From contig CACHRI010000001.1 in assembly GCA_902582155.1 (NCBI GenBank), positions 137,307-201,306 of the forward strand: 64,000 bases of DNA. The letters run 5' to 3'. The translations under genes and the position numbers were made by a program. The notes under the pieces were generated by a model that was given only the letters and a program-made list of their open reading frames with translations, was not told where the DNA came from and made no database searches. How positions within the stretch are numbered: position 1 is the stretch's first letter; each line of letters starts with the position of its first letter. This document shows positions 52,689-62,239 of the stretch, in pieces. This stretch comes from an uncultured Pelagibacteraceae bacterium (GTDB lineage Bacteria > Pseudomonadota > Alphaproteobacteria > Pelagibacterales > Pelagibacteraceae).

Positions 52689-54035
52689 CTTTTTAAAAGA
52701 AACTCTAAATACTCTCTTCAAAAAAAATGGAACAAAAGTTAATACGACTAATCCCATCATCCAATTTGTTACTAAGATTGTGTAAAAAATATCTTGGTAT
52801 TCACCGTTTCTTATATTAATTACATACCAGAGAGACATAAATGGTATTAACGTAAGTCTAAGTATTGTCATATATAAACTATAGATTGGTCTTTTAAGCG
52901 CTTGGAATAAAGCAGAAGTAATAAAAAATACAGGATAAACGGGCCCGATAAGAGCAGCGACTTGTAAGTAAAGCGCCCCTCTTTGAATGACCTCAAGGTC
53001 ATTTGTAAAAAAAGAAATTATAATTTCAGATGTTAAATAAACAAAAATACCAGCTAACACCATAAACCCGGAACCAAACATTAATGCTTTTCCATAAACT
53101 TCTTTAACTCTAAAATGCATTTTTGCTCCATAATTTTGACCGGCAATTGATAAAACGGCAGTGTTTAAACCTATAACAGGTAGTAATAAAACTTGTTCTA
53201 TTCTAACTGCTGTACCATAACCTGCTGTTGCTAGCTCACCAAATTGACCAACAAAATAAAAAATATTAAATACTCCAAACATTATCATTAACATAGTAAA
53301 CATTATTGGAACTGACTGTTTGAAAAGTGTGCTGATGTAATCAAATTTTGGTTTAAAGCATTCTAGGTACAAGTATTTTTTTAATTTACAGCAGTAAACT
53401 TTGTTGGCTAGATATATTAAGCCTACACACTGAGATACTAATGTAGCTATTGCTAAACCAGCAATTCCGAATGCTGGTATAAACCCATAACCAAAAATAA
53501 ATAAAGGATTGAGAAATATATTTAAAAAGAAAGTAAATATTAAAACGTTTCTATAACTTTTCGTATCACCTTGTGCATTCAGAGTTCCATTTAAAGATAA
53601 CTGAGCTAATACAATTATTGCACCAAAAAATATTATATCTAAGTATTCACGTGTTAAAATTATACTTTCTTCAGTAGAACCCATAATTCTTAAAAGTTCA
53701 TCGGAAAAATTTAAACCAAACAAAGTTACAAAAATTGAGATAACAATTGCTAGTACTATAGACTGAGCAACATACATAGAAGCTTTTCTGTCCTCTTTAG
53801 CCCCAATAGAGTTACTTATTAAAGCTGTTGTACCAGCTCCAATACCAACAGCCACAGCAATTGCTATAAAATAAATTGGCCAAGATTTTGCTATTGCTGC
53901 TAGTGCTTCTGGAGAAATTCTTCCTGCAAAATAGGTGTCAACTAGATTATAAAAAGTTTGAAAAAGAGATCCAGTACTAGCGGGTATAGTTACTTTTCTT
54001 AAAAGTTGCCAAATTGAACCTTTTGTTAAATCCAT
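52674..54035 (-). CDS. MATE-family efflux transporter
   Basis: 453 residues with twelve helices. The N-terminus has SLFQTFYNLVDTYFAGR and the GAGTTALISNSIGA repeat, and the second half has AVLSIAGQNYGAKM, matching the MATE family. It exports cationic compounds or metabolites using an ion gradient. Substrate unknown. Two bases after trhO. Confidence 0.88.
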   Translation of the reverse strand: MDLTKGSIWQLLRKVTIPASTGSLFQTFYNLVDTYFAGRISPEALAAIAKSWPIYFIAIAVAVGIGAGTTALISNSIGAKEDRKASMYVAQSIVLAIVISIFVTLFGLNFSDELLRIMGSTEESIILTREYLDIIFFGAIIVLAQLSLNGTLNAQGDTKSYRNVLIFTFFLNIFLNPLFIFGYGFIPAFGIAGLAIATLVSQCVGLIYLANKVYCCKLKKYLYLECFKPKFDYISTLFKQSVPIMFTMLMIMFGVFNIFYFVGQFGELATAGYGTAVRIEQVLLLPVIGLNTAVLSIAGQNYGAKMHFRVKEVYGKALMFGSGFMVLAGIFVYLTSEIIISFFTNDLEVIQRGALYLQVAALIGPVYPVFFITSALFQALKRPIYSLYMTILRLTLIPFMSLWYVINIRNGEYQDIFYTILVTNWMMGLVVLTFVPFFLKRVFRVSFKKLFVF

Positions 54036-54037
54036 AT

Positions 54038-54943
54038 TTAATATTCCTTTTGAAACTTATGCTTCTTTCCCGCTTTTTTGGCAAGATTAATTTGATTTTG
54101 CCTCATTCGAAATCTTGATTTTTGCAAACTTGATAGTGTGTCATAACACCTTTCACAAGAAACGCCCTCTTCATATTTTTTTGAATTCTTATCTTTTGTT
54201 GATATAGGTTTTCGACAACCCCCACAAATTGAAAAAGTTCCTTGTTTTAATTTATGTTTTAAAGAAACTCTATTATCAAAAACAAAACATTCGCCTTTCC
54301 ATAAACTATCTTTTTTTTTAGTTTTGTTGAGATAATTAATTATTCCACCTTTTAATTGAAACACGTTTTTGAAACCCTTTTTTTTTAAAAAAATTGATGC
54401 CTTTTCGCATCTAATACCTCCTGTGCAGAACATCGCAACAGGTTTGGTCTTTTCGATTTTATTTAAAAATTTAGGAAAATCTCGAAAATTTTGTATATTT
54501 GGATTCATTGCATTCTTAAAAGTGCCAACGCTATATTCAAAGGGTTTTCTTACGTCAATCAAAAGAGTTTCTTTTTTTATAATTAACTTGTTCCAAGATT
54601 CTCCAGACAAATACCTATTACGTCTTTTGCTTGCACTATTAATTTTCAAACCAAGTGGTACAACTTCTTTTTTTACTTTTACTTTTGCTTTGTGAAATGG
54701 TTGAAAACGACTAGTAGAAATATTGCTACTGTCAAATTCTGTAAATTTAAATTCTTTTTTTAGTAATTTTAAAATTTTAGAAATATCTTTGCTATTGCCT
54801 GCAAGAGATCCATTAATACCTTCTGACGAGATTATAATTGATCCTCTAATACTGGTATTTGATATTTCGTTTTCAATATAAGTTTTGTGCTTTTTTAAGA
54901 AATTAATCTTTTTAAACTTGTAAAATCCAGAAATAGTGAACAT
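54038..54943 (-). CDS. trhO: tRNA uridine(34) hydroxylase TrhO (rhodanese domain)
   Basis: 301 residues. The N-terminal domain has SEGINGSLAG, the rhodanese domain the active cysteine in AMFCTGGIRCEKAS, and the C-terminus a zinc-binding set (CGGCRKP and CERCY). The family hydroxylates U34 of tRNAs (oxygen-dependent ho5U). Overlaps the O-methyltransferase by one base; a tRNA modification role is inferred from homology. Confidence 0.9.
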   Translation of the reverse strand: MFTISGFYKFKKINFLKKHKTYIENEISNTSIRGSIIISSEGINGSLAGNSKDISKILKLLKKEFKFTEFDSSNISTSRFQPFHKAKVKVKKEVVPLGLKINSASKRRNRYLSGESWNKLIIKKETLLIDVRKPFEYSVGTFKNAMNPNIQNFRDFPKFLNKIEKTKPVAMFCTGGIRCEKASIFLKKKGFKNVFQLKGGIINYLNKTKKKDSLWKGECFVFDNRVSLKHKLKQGTFSICGGCRKPISTKDKNSKKYEEGVSCERCYDTLSSLQKSRFRMRQNQINLAKKAGKKHKFQKEY

Positions 54944-55596
54944 TATTTTTTAATACAAATAGTTAACCCATCTCCAATAGGAACTATGTTCTTTGTAATC
55001 CTTTTATCTTGTTTAATATGATTATTAAAATCCCTGATAATATTTGTAAATTTATCGTTATTTGTATCGTCGGCAACTTCACCATGCCATAATACATTAT
55101 CGATAACTATTAGACCCTTTTTATCTATCAAATTCATACAAGACTCATAATAATTTAGGTAATTTTCTTTATCAGCATCAATAAAAATTAAATCAAATAA
55201 CTTTTTTGTATCTTTTAATTCTTTCAAGCTCTCTATAGCTGGTTTGATAATTTGTTTAATCCTTTTTTCTTTAGCTTTGTCATAAAAGTATTTAGCCTTA
55301 TTGCTAAATTCGGGATTTTTATCTAAACTAATTAAAATTCCATCATTTGGAAGTGCTATAGCCATAGATAAAGCACTAAATCCAGTAAAACTACCAATCT
55401 CTAAAATTTTTTTTACATTTGAAACTTTTATTAGTGTTTGTAGAAATTGAGCTTGTGATACAGATATTTGTAATCTTTGTTGATCTCCTAAACTTTTATT
55501 ATGCTGAATTATTTCATTCTGAACGTCAGACAAAGCTTCTGAATGATCAATAATATATTTTTCAAGATTATCAGTTAAATCTAATTTTTTAGGCAT
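54943..55596 (-). CDS. Class I SAM-dependent O-methyltransferase (caffeoyl-CoA type family)
   Basis: 217 residues. KKILEIGSFTGFSALSMA is the SAM motif; FIDADKENYLNYYE and VIDNVLWHGEV hold the metal ligands of the catechol/CoA O-methyltransferase family. Close in type to TrmR-like or general metal-dependent methyltransferases. Adjacent to trhO, whose ho5U product is the substrate of TrmR/CmoB-type methylation, so a role in mo5U34 formation is a good hypothesis. Confidence 0.8.
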   Translation of the reverse strand: MPKKLDLTDNLEKYIIDHSEALSDVQNEIIQHNKSLGDQQRLQISVSQAQFLQTLIKVSNVKKILEIGSFTGFSALSMAIALPNDGILISLDKNPEFSNKAKYFYDKAKEKRIKQIIKPAIESLKELKDTKKLFDLIFIDADKENYLNYYESCMNLIDKKGLIVIDNVLWHGEVADDTNNDKFTNIIRDFNNHIKQDKRITKNIVPIGDGLTICIKK

Positions 55597-55598
55597 AA

Positions 55599-57068
55599 TT
55601 AGCCTTTTAAAAGTTTTTTTAAGATATCGTTTGTTATCTGTGGATTAGCTTTTCCGCCTGATTGTTTCATAACTTGACCAACAAAAAAACCAAATAATTT
55701 TTCTTTACCGGACTTATACTGGTCAACTTTATCTTTGTTCTTAGTTAATATTTCATTGATAATTTTTTCTAATTCTTTGGGATCACTTTGCTGTTTCATA
55801 CCTTTTGACTCGATAATTTTTTTAGGATTATCCCCGCTCTCTACCATTAATTCAAAAACTTCTTTTGCTATTCTGCCAGAAATTTCCCCTGAATTTATTG
55901 ATTGAATCAATTCAGCAAAATTTTTAGGAGAGATAGGTGACTTGGATATATTAAGTCCTTTGTCATTTAACATTGCAAATAAATCTCCCATCATCCATGT
56001 TGCAGCAAGCTTTTTATCAGATAATTTTGCAACTTCTTCGTAATAATTTGAAATTTCTTTTTCAGAAACTAGCACATTAGCTTCATATGAATTAAGTCCG
56101 TAATCACTCATAAATCTTTCTTTTTTATTATCAGGTAACTCCGGTAAAGTTTTTTTTAAATCATCTATTAATTTTTGTTCAATTTTGAGAGGCAAAAGAT
56201 CCGGATCTGGAAAATATCTGTAATCATGAGCATCCTCTTTTGATCTCATGGATCTTGTCTCATTTTTTTTTGTATCAAAAAGTCTTGTTTCCTGCTCAAT
56301 CTTTTTCCCTTCATCTAACAATTCAACTTGCCTATTAGCCTCGTATTCTATTGCCATTTGCATAAATTTTATTGAATTTACATTTTTTATTTCACATCTT
56401 GTTCCGAAATTTTTATCTCCTACTCGTCTTACTGATACATTAACATCAGCTCTTAATGAACCCTCTTGCATGTTACCATCGCAAGTTCCTAGATATCTCA
56501 TTATTGTTCTAAGTTTTTTTATATAAGCATTAACTTCTTCTGGAGATCGAAGGTCTGGTTTACTCACAATTTCCATTAACGCAATCCCAGAACGATTTAA
56601 ATCGACATAAGTACTTGACGGATCCATATCGTGAATACTTTTACCTGCGTCTTGTTCTAGATGAAGTCTTTCAATGCCAATCTCTTTTGAACCATATGGC
56701 ATATCTAATAAAACTTTTCCTTCGCCAACTATAGGATTTTTATACTGTGAGATCTGATAGCCTTGAGGAAGGTCAGCATAAAAATAATTTTTTCTATCAA
56801 AAACAGAATTATTATTAATTTTAGCATTTAAACCTAAACCAGTCCTTATAGCTTGGTTTATGCACTCTTTGTTTATAACTGGCAGCATACCAGGAAAAGC
56901 AGAGTCTATTAGACTTACTTGGCTATTAGGTTCAGCTCCAAATTTAGTTGCAGAACCAGAGAAAAGTTTTGAGTTTGAAGATACTTGGGCATGAACTTCC
57001 AAACCAATTATTACCTCATACTTGTTTTTCTCTCCTTTTATAAAATAATCAAATTTATCTTTGTTCAT
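55599..57068 (-). CDS. gatB: Aspartyl/glutamyl-tRNA amidotransferase subunit B
   Basis: 489 residues from the ATG at 57068 (an ATG three codons earlier is also possible). [41 protein letters not shown] and the C-terminal YqeY-like domain ([17 protein letters not shown]) are canonical. With GatA and GatC it converts Glu-tRNA-Gln and Asp-tRNA-Asn to the amidated forms. Its start overlaps gatA. Confidence 0.96.
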   Translation of the reverse strand: MNKDKFDYFIKGEKNKYEVIIGLEVHAQVSSNSKLFSGSATKFGAEPNSQVSLIDSAFPGMLPVINKECINQAIRTGLGLNAKINNNSVFDRKNYFYADLPQGYQISQYKNPIVGEGKVLLDMPYGSKEIGIERLHLEQDAGKSIHDMDPSSTYVDLNRSGIALMEIVSKPDLRSPEEVNAYIKKLRTIMRYLGTCDGNMQEGSLRADVNVSVRRVGDKNFGTRCEIKNVNSIKFMQMAIEYEANRQVELLDEGKKIEQETRLFDTKKNETRSMRSKEDAHDYRYFPDPDLLPLKIEQKLIDDLKKTLPELPDNKKERFMSDYGLNSYEANVLVSEKEISNYYEEVAKLSDKKLAATWMMGDLFAMLNDKGLNISKSPISPKNFAELIQSINSGEISGRIAKEVFELMVESGDNPKKIIESKGMKQQSDPKELEKIINEILTKNKDKVDQYKSGKEKLFGFFVGQVMKQSGGKANPQITNDILKKLLKG

Positions 57069-58522
57069 AACCACCAATTTTTTATTTCATTTTTAAAATT
57101 ACAATTTTTTTCAAAAGCATAGGCCACATTCAATATATTTTGCTCGTCTAAAGTCTTTCCAATTAACTGTAAACCTAGTGGATAGCCTTTTTTATCTAAG
57201 CCTGCTGGTACCGATATTGCAGGTAAACCAGCTAAATTTACCGGCACTGTAAATATATCATTGAGATACATAGAAATAGGGTCATGAGTCTTTTCACCAA
57301 TTTTAAATGCAGAACTTGGTGTTGAAGGTGTTAAAATAGCATCTACCTTGCCAAAATTTTCATCAAAATCTTTTTTAATGAGCTGTCTAACTTTTTGAGC
57401 TTTAAGATAATAAGCATCATAGTATCCTGATGATAAAACGTAAGTACCAATTAAGATTCTTCTCTTTACCTCATCTCCAAATGCTTCGGATCTTGTATTC
57501 TCATACATTTCAATTAAATCATTTCCTTTTGATGATCTATAACCGTACTTTACACCATCATATCTAGCCAAATTTGAAGAAGCTTCAGCTGGTGCCACTA
57601 TATAATATGTTGGCAGTGCATACTTTGTATGAGGGAGTGAGATATCAATTATGTCAGCACCTAAGTCTTTTAAAATACTTTTTCCCTTATTCCATAATTC
57701 GTCAATTTCTTTTGGCATATTTTCAACTCTATATTCTTTAGGTATACCAATTTTGAGACCTTTAATATCTGTTTTCAAATTTTTTGAATAATTTTCTTTT
57801 TTCTTTTCTATGGATGTAGAGTCTTTATTATCAAAACCGGCCATAGCCTCTAACATGATCGAACAATCTTTAACAGATTTAGTCATTGGACCAGCTTGAT
57901 CAAGTGATGAGGCAAAAGCAACAATCCCCCATCGCGAACACAAACCATAAGTGGGTTTTAATCCGACAGTTCCAGTGAAGGAAGCAGGCTGTCTTATTGA
58001 TCCACCTGTATCCGTACCTATTGTTGCAGGAGTTAAATCGGCTGCAAGTGCAGATGCAGATCCACCAGATGATCCGCCAGGAACAGTGTCCTTAGCTATT
58101 GGATTTATAACATTTCCAAAATAACTTGTTTCATTAGATGATCCCATGGCATATTCATCACAATTCAATTTACCGAGTAAGATTGCTCCCTCTTTCCATA
58201 AATTTTCTGTCACAGTGGACTCATATTGAGGTATAAAATTTTCAAGCATTTTACTACCAGCAGTGGTTTTAAATCCATTAGTACAAAAAAGATCTTTTAC
58301 GGCTAATGGGACTCCTGGGAGCAAAGAATTTAAATTAGGTTTTTTATCGAATTCTTTTGATTTTTGAATTGTATGTTCAAAACAGGTAGTTATATACGAA
58401 TTAAGTTTTTTGCTTTTATTTACTTTATCTATGTAAAGATTGGCAAGTTCTTCAGATTTAATCTCTTTTTTTTTTATTAAATCTATTATTTCTGATAAAT
58501 TTTTTTTTATAATTTCTGACAT
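57065..58522 (-). CDS. gatA: Glutamyl-tRNA amidotransferase subunit A
   Basis: 485 residues of the amidase-signature family. The catalytic lysine is in [10 protein letters not shown], the serines in [11 protein letters not shown] and [12 protein letters not shown]. It liberates ammonia for the GatB reaction. Shares a base with gatC and overlaps gatB; the gatCAB operon is complete. Confidence 0.97.
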   Translation of the reverse strand: MSEIIKKNLSEIIDLIKKKEIKSEELANLYIDKVNKSKKLNSYITTCFEHTIQKSKEFDKKPNLNSLLPGVPLAVKDLFCTNGFKTTAGSKMLENFIPQYESTVTENLWKEGAILLGKLNCDEYAMGSSNETSYFGNVINPIAKDTVPGGSSGGSASALAADLTPATIGTDTGGSIRQPASFTGTVGLKPTYGLCSRWGIVAFASSLDQAGPMTKSVKDCSIMLEAMAGFDNKDSTSIEKKKENYSKNLKTDIKGLKIGIPKEYRVENMPKEIDELWNKGKSILKDLGADIIDISLPHTKYALPTYYIVAPAEASSNLARYDGVKYGYRSSKGNDLIEMYENTRSEAFGDEVKRRILIGTYVLSSGYYDAYYLKAQKVRQLIKKDFDENFGKVDAILTPSTPSSAFKIGEKTHDPISMYLNDIFTVPVNLAGLPAISVPAGLDKKGYPLGLQLIGKTLDEQNILNVAYAFEKNCNFKNEIKNWWL

Positions 58523-58809
58523 TATTCAATTACCTTTGGAACAACAAAAAATTCCTCATTTTTTTTTGGCGAATTTTCAAGAATTTTATCTCTTATTTTT
58601 CCATCATTTATTTTATCTTCTCTTGCTCTAAGTGGTGTGTTTAAAATTGAAGATAATGGCTCCACTTTATCAGTATTTAACTCATTTAATTGCTCTATAA
58701 ATTTGAATATAGATGTTAAATCTTTAGCTAATGAGTCAGATTTTTTTGAATCTATAGAAATTCTAGCTAACTTACTAATATGTTTAATTTTATCTTTATC
58801 TATGGACAT
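58522..58809 (-). CDS. gatC: Glutamyl-tRNA amidotransferase subunit C
   Basis: 95 residues. [12 protein letters not shown] at the start, [28 protein letters not shown] and the tail [11 protein letters not shown] are typical. Its small helical protein stabilises GatA. First gene of gatCAB, divergent from ruvX with a 54-base gap. Confidence 0.95.
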   Translation of the reverse strand: MSIDKDKIKHISKLARISIDSKKSDSLAKDLTSIFKFIEQLNELNTDKVEPLSSILNTPLRAREDKINDGKIRDKILENSPKKNEEFFVVPKVIE

Positions 58810-58863
58810 CTGTGATTTATGTTATTTATATAGGAAATTAATATCATAAAATATAATAAATAA

Positions 58864-59328
58864 ATGTTGGATATTGAGGAATTTAAGAAAAAACTAGACA
58901 AAAAATCAAGGCTAATAGGCATTGATCCTGGAAAAAAGCGTATAGGGATAGCTATTTCAGATGAAAATAAAAAAGTTGCTACTCCATACACAACTATAAT
59001 TAAAAAAGATTATTCTAGTTTTTTGGCTGAAATAAAGAAAATAGTCCATGAAAATACTATAAAAGGTATTGTGATCGGAAACCCCATAAATATGGACGGC
59101 TCATCTGGTTCTTCATCTCAATCTGCAAAAGACTTGGCTTTAAATTTATCAAAAGATGTTACACAAAATATCACAATGTGGGATGAGAGATTATCAAGTG
59201 AAGGGGCTTTCAATTTGTCGAGCAATTTAGATATAAATGTAAGTAAAAAGGTCCAAAAATTAGACGAAAATGCGGCTCAATTCATATTACAAGGGGCTTT
59301 GGATTATTTAAATAAAAATAATACTTGA
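58864..59328 (+). CDS. ruvX: Putative pre-16S rRNA nuclease YqgF/RuvX
   Basis: 154 residues of RNase H fold. IGIDPGKKRIGIAISDE, GIVIGNPINMDG, MWDERLSSEGA and KLDENAAQFILQGAL carry the active-site acids. It matures the 5' end of 16S rRNA. Starts a plus-strand run of pyrB, pyrC-like, plsY, topA after a divergent gap. Confidence 0.93.
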   Translation: MLDIEEFKKKLDKKSRLIGIDPGKKRIGIAISDENKKVATPYTTIIKKDYSSFLAEIKKIVHENTIKGIVIGNPINMDGSSGSSSQSAKDLALNLSKDVTQNITMWDERLSSEGAFNLSSNLDINVSKKVQKLDENAAQFILQGALDYLNKNNT

Positions 59329-59363
59329 TAAGATAGTGCAAAAGGCCTATAGAGTTGATTTTA

Positions 59364-60308
59364 ATGGCAGTAGTAAAAAAGATTTCAGCTATTAAAAACT
59401 CACCCAAACATCTATTAGGTATTCAAAACTTATCAATTTTAGAAGCTAAAAAAATTCTTAATGAAGCAAAGACCTTCATAAAATTAAATAGAAGTAATAC
59501 TAAAAAATTAGACACATTAAGAGGCAAAACTCAAATTAATTTATTTTTTGAACCTTCGACTAGAACACAAAGTTCGTTTGACTTGGCTGGCAAAAGATTA
59601 GGTGCTGATGTTATGACTATGAATATGAGTAACTCCGCTTTAAAAAAAGGTGAAACTCTTATTGATACGGCTATGACATTAAATGCTATGCATCCAGATT
59701 TAATCGTAATAAGACACCAGGACTCGGGAGCGCCAAATTTACTTTCACAAAAAGTTAATTGTGCTGTAATTAACGCGGGCGATGGTAGGAGAGAACACCC
59801 TACTCAAGCATTGCTCGATGCTTTGACAATAATTAGTCGTAAAGGTAATATTGAAGGTCTTAAGATAGCAATTTGTGGGGATATACTCCATTCTAGGGTT
59901 GCCAGATCAAATATTTATTTAATGAATATGCTTGGAGCAGAAGTAAATGTAATTGCTCCTAAAACATTAATGCCAAAATCAATCGAACGATTGGGTGTGA
60001 AGTCTTTCACTAATATGAAAAAAGGTTTAGATGGTTGTGACATTGTTATGATGTTGAGATTGCAAAATGAAAGAATGCAAGGTTCATTTCTTCCATCTAA
60101 AAGAGAATACTATGAGTACTTTGGTTTAACTCCAGAAAAATTAAAGTTTGCCAACAAAAATGCTTTGATCATGCATCCTGGCCCAATGAACAGAGGAGTA
60201 GAAATAGATACTAAATTAGCTGATGATATTAATGTAAGTCTAGTAAAAGAACAGGTTGAACTTGGAGTAGCTGTTAGAATGGCATGTTTAAAATTATATT
60301 GTAAATGA
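59364..60308 (+). CDS. pyrB: Aspartate carbamoyltransferase catalytic subunit
   Basis: 314 residues from the ATG at 59364; an upstream TTG at 59355 is less likely. [13 protein letters not shown] (carbamoyl-phosphate site), [17 protein letters not shown] and [12 protein letters not shown] are intact. It commits aspartate to pyrimidine synthesis. Its end overlaps the PyrC-like gene by 4 bases, a pairing seen where ATCase needs a DHOase-like partner. Confidence 0.95.
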   Translation: MAVVKKISAIKNSPKHLLGIQNLSILEAKKILNEAKTFIKLNRSNTKKLDTLRGKTQINLFFEPSTRTQSSFDLAGKRLGADVMTMNMSNSALKKGETLIDTAMTLNAMHPDLIVIRHQDSGAPNLLSQKVNCAVINAGDGRREHPTQALLDALTIISRKGNIEGLKIAICGDILHSRVARSNIYLMNMLGAEVNVIAPKTLMPKSIERLGVKSFTNMKKGLDGCDIVMMLRLQNERMQGSFLPSKREYYEYFGLTPEKLKFANKNALIMHPGPMNRGVEIDTKLADDINVSLVKEQVELGVAVRMACLKLYCK

Positions 60309-61591
60309 ATGAAAAAATTATAATAAACGCTAGAATTGTTGACCCATCCCAAAAATTAGATGAAATGGGTTCAATTATTATTGATAAAAATGGAAAAATA
60401 AAAGCTATTGGTAAAAAAGTATCTAAAAAAGACTGTCCAAATGCTGAAGTAATTGATGTTAAAAAAAATCTAATAATACCTGGTATCGTTGACATGAAGG
60501 CATTTGTTGGTGAACCAGGATTTGAATACAAGGAAAATTTTAGAACTTTAAGTCAGGCAGCTCTTGCAGGTGGTGTAACTTCTATTGTTACGATGCCTAA
60601 CACAAAGCCTATTATAGATAATGTCTCCATGGTTGATTTTATAATGAGACGTGGACGAGATAAATCAAAAATTAATCTCTTTCCGTGTGCTTCTCTCACA
60701 AAACAAATGGAAGGTAAGCTTATGACAGAATTTGGGTTATTATCGGCAAAGGGAATTATTGGATTTAGTGATGTAAACAAAACAGTTCAAAATACAGAGA
60801 CTATGGCAAGGATAATGGATTATGCATCCGATATTGGTGTTTTGATTATGCAACATGCTGAAGATTATGAATTATCAAAAAATAGATGTATAAATGAAGG
60901 CGAAGTATCAAATAGACTTGGTTTGAGTGGAATATCACCAATTGCTGAAAAAATTATTATAGAGAGAGATCTCTCTTTATTAAGTGAATTCCCATGTAGG
61001 TACCATATCAATCAAATTTCATCTCAGAGCTCTTTAGATGTTATTAAAAAAAATAAAATAAATGGTAAAAAATTTAGTGTTGGGGTTTCAATAAATAATA
61101 TTTCCCTTAATGAGAATGATATTGGGGACTTTAAAACATTTTTAAAACTATCTCCTCCCCTTCGATTGGAAGATGATAGAAAAGCGCTAGTAGAGGGAAT
61201 AAAAAACGGACTTATTGATGTTATAGTTTCAGATCACACTCCTGAGGATGAGGAAAGTAAAAGACTTCCTTTTGCTCAAGCAGCTACTGGCGCGGTAGGC
61301 GTAGAAACTCTCTTACCTCTAGCGCTAGAACTATATCACAATGAGTCTCTACCGCTTAACAAGATAGTTGAATGTCTAACAATAAATCCATCGAATATTC
61401 TTAAAATTAATAAAGGTACTTTAAAAAAGGGTTCTGATGCAGATATTTGTGTTGTTGATTTAAATAAACCATGGGTGGTCAAAGCAGGAAATTTAAAATC
61501 CAAATCTAAAAATACTGCTATTGAGGACAAAAAATTACAGGGTAAAGTTTTGATGACCTTTTTGAAAGGTGAAACCGTATTTAAAATTTGA
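60305..61591 (+). CDS. Dihydroorotase-like protein without metal-binding HxH (PyrC homologue, probably non-catalytic)
   Basis: 428 residues with the amidohydrolase barrel. Active class I dihydroorotases have DxHxHLREPG; here the stretch is [10 protein letters not shown] (63-72), so both histidines (now K65 and F67) and the substrate arginine are lost. A later SDHTPEDEE is retained. Such pseudo-enzymes (PyrC'/PyrX) assemble with aspartate carbamoyltransferase in Pseudomonas and many alphaproteobacteria. A real dihydroorotase must lie elsewhere. Overlaps pyrB by 4 bases. Confidence 0.85.
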   Translation: MNEKIIINARIVDPSQKLDEMGSIIIDKNGKIKAIGKKVSKKDCPNAEVIDVKKNLIIPGIVDMKAFVGEPGFEYKENFRTLSQAALAGGVTSIVTMPNTKPIIDNVSMVDFIMRRGRDKSKINLFPCASLTKQMEGKLMTEFGLLSAKGIIGFSDVNKTVQNTETMARIMDYASDIGVLIMQHAEDYELSKNRCINEGEVSNRLGLSGISPIAEKIIIERDLSLLSEFPCRYHINQISSQSSLDVIKKNKINGKKFSVGVSINNISLNENDIGDFKTFLKLSPPLRLEDDRKALVEGIKNGLIDVIVSDHTPEDEESKRLPFAQAATGAVGVETLLPLALELYHNESLPLNKIVECLTINPSNILKINKGTLKKGSDADICVVDLNKPWVVKAGNLKSKSKNTAIEDKKLQGKVLMTFLKGETVFKI

Positions 61592-61593
61592 AA

Positions 61594-62169
61594 ATGGAAA
61601 TTATAATTTTATCTTTGTTTTCATACCTTATAGGGTCAATACCTTTTGGTTTAATATTTACTAAATTTTTTTTAAAAAAAGATGTAAGAAAAATTGGATC
61701 TGGAAACATAGGTGCTACTAATGTGCTTAGGACTGGCAATAAATTTTTAGCTTTATTAACTTTATTTTTTGATGTTGGTAAAGGATATTTAGTAGTTAAA
61801 TTTTCTTTTATTTATTTTCCTGACTTAATATATTTAATAGGATTAATTTGTTTCATTGGTCATATTTTTCCTGTCTGGCTAAAATTTAAAGGTGGTAAAG
61901 GAGTGGCAGTTTATGTTGGTATAATTTTAGCCCTATCATTTAAATTGGCTTTAATTTTTGGAGCTACATGGTTAATTGTTTTATTTTTATTCAGATATTC
62001 TTCTCTCTCATCTATTTTGGCATCTTTATCATTAATAATTTATAATTTATTTTTAAATCATAATTTTCAAAATATTTTTTTAATTCTTTTTTTCTTGATA
62101 ATTATTTATACCCATAAACAAAATATTTTGAGAATAAAAGATAAAAAGGAAACTAAAATTAAGTTTTAA
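61594..62169 (+). CDS. plsY: Acyl-phosphate glycerol-3-phosphate acyltransferase
   Basis: 191 residues from the ATG at 61594. Five membrane helices. GSIPFGLIFTKFF, IGSGNIGATNVLRTG and LKFKGGKGVAVY are the conserved loops of PlsY. It transfers the acyl group of the PlsX product to glycerol-3-phosphate. Two bases after the PyrC-like stop. In many relatives dprA follows; here topA does. Confidence 0.94.
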   Translation: MEIIILSLFSYLIGSIPFGLIFTKFFLKKDVRKIGSGNIGATNVLRTGNKFLALLTLFFDVGKGYLVVKFSFIYFPDLIYLIGLICFIGHIFPVWLKFKGGKGVAVYVGIILALSFKLALIFGATWLIVLFLFRYSSLSSILASLSLIIYNLFLNHNFQNIFLILFFLIIIYTHKQNILRIKDKKETKIKF

Positions 62170-62239
62170 TTTATTAGCTTTTTCGTGTTAAATATAAATA
62201 AATTTGACATTTATATTAAATTTTGAATAAGTCTCAGAT

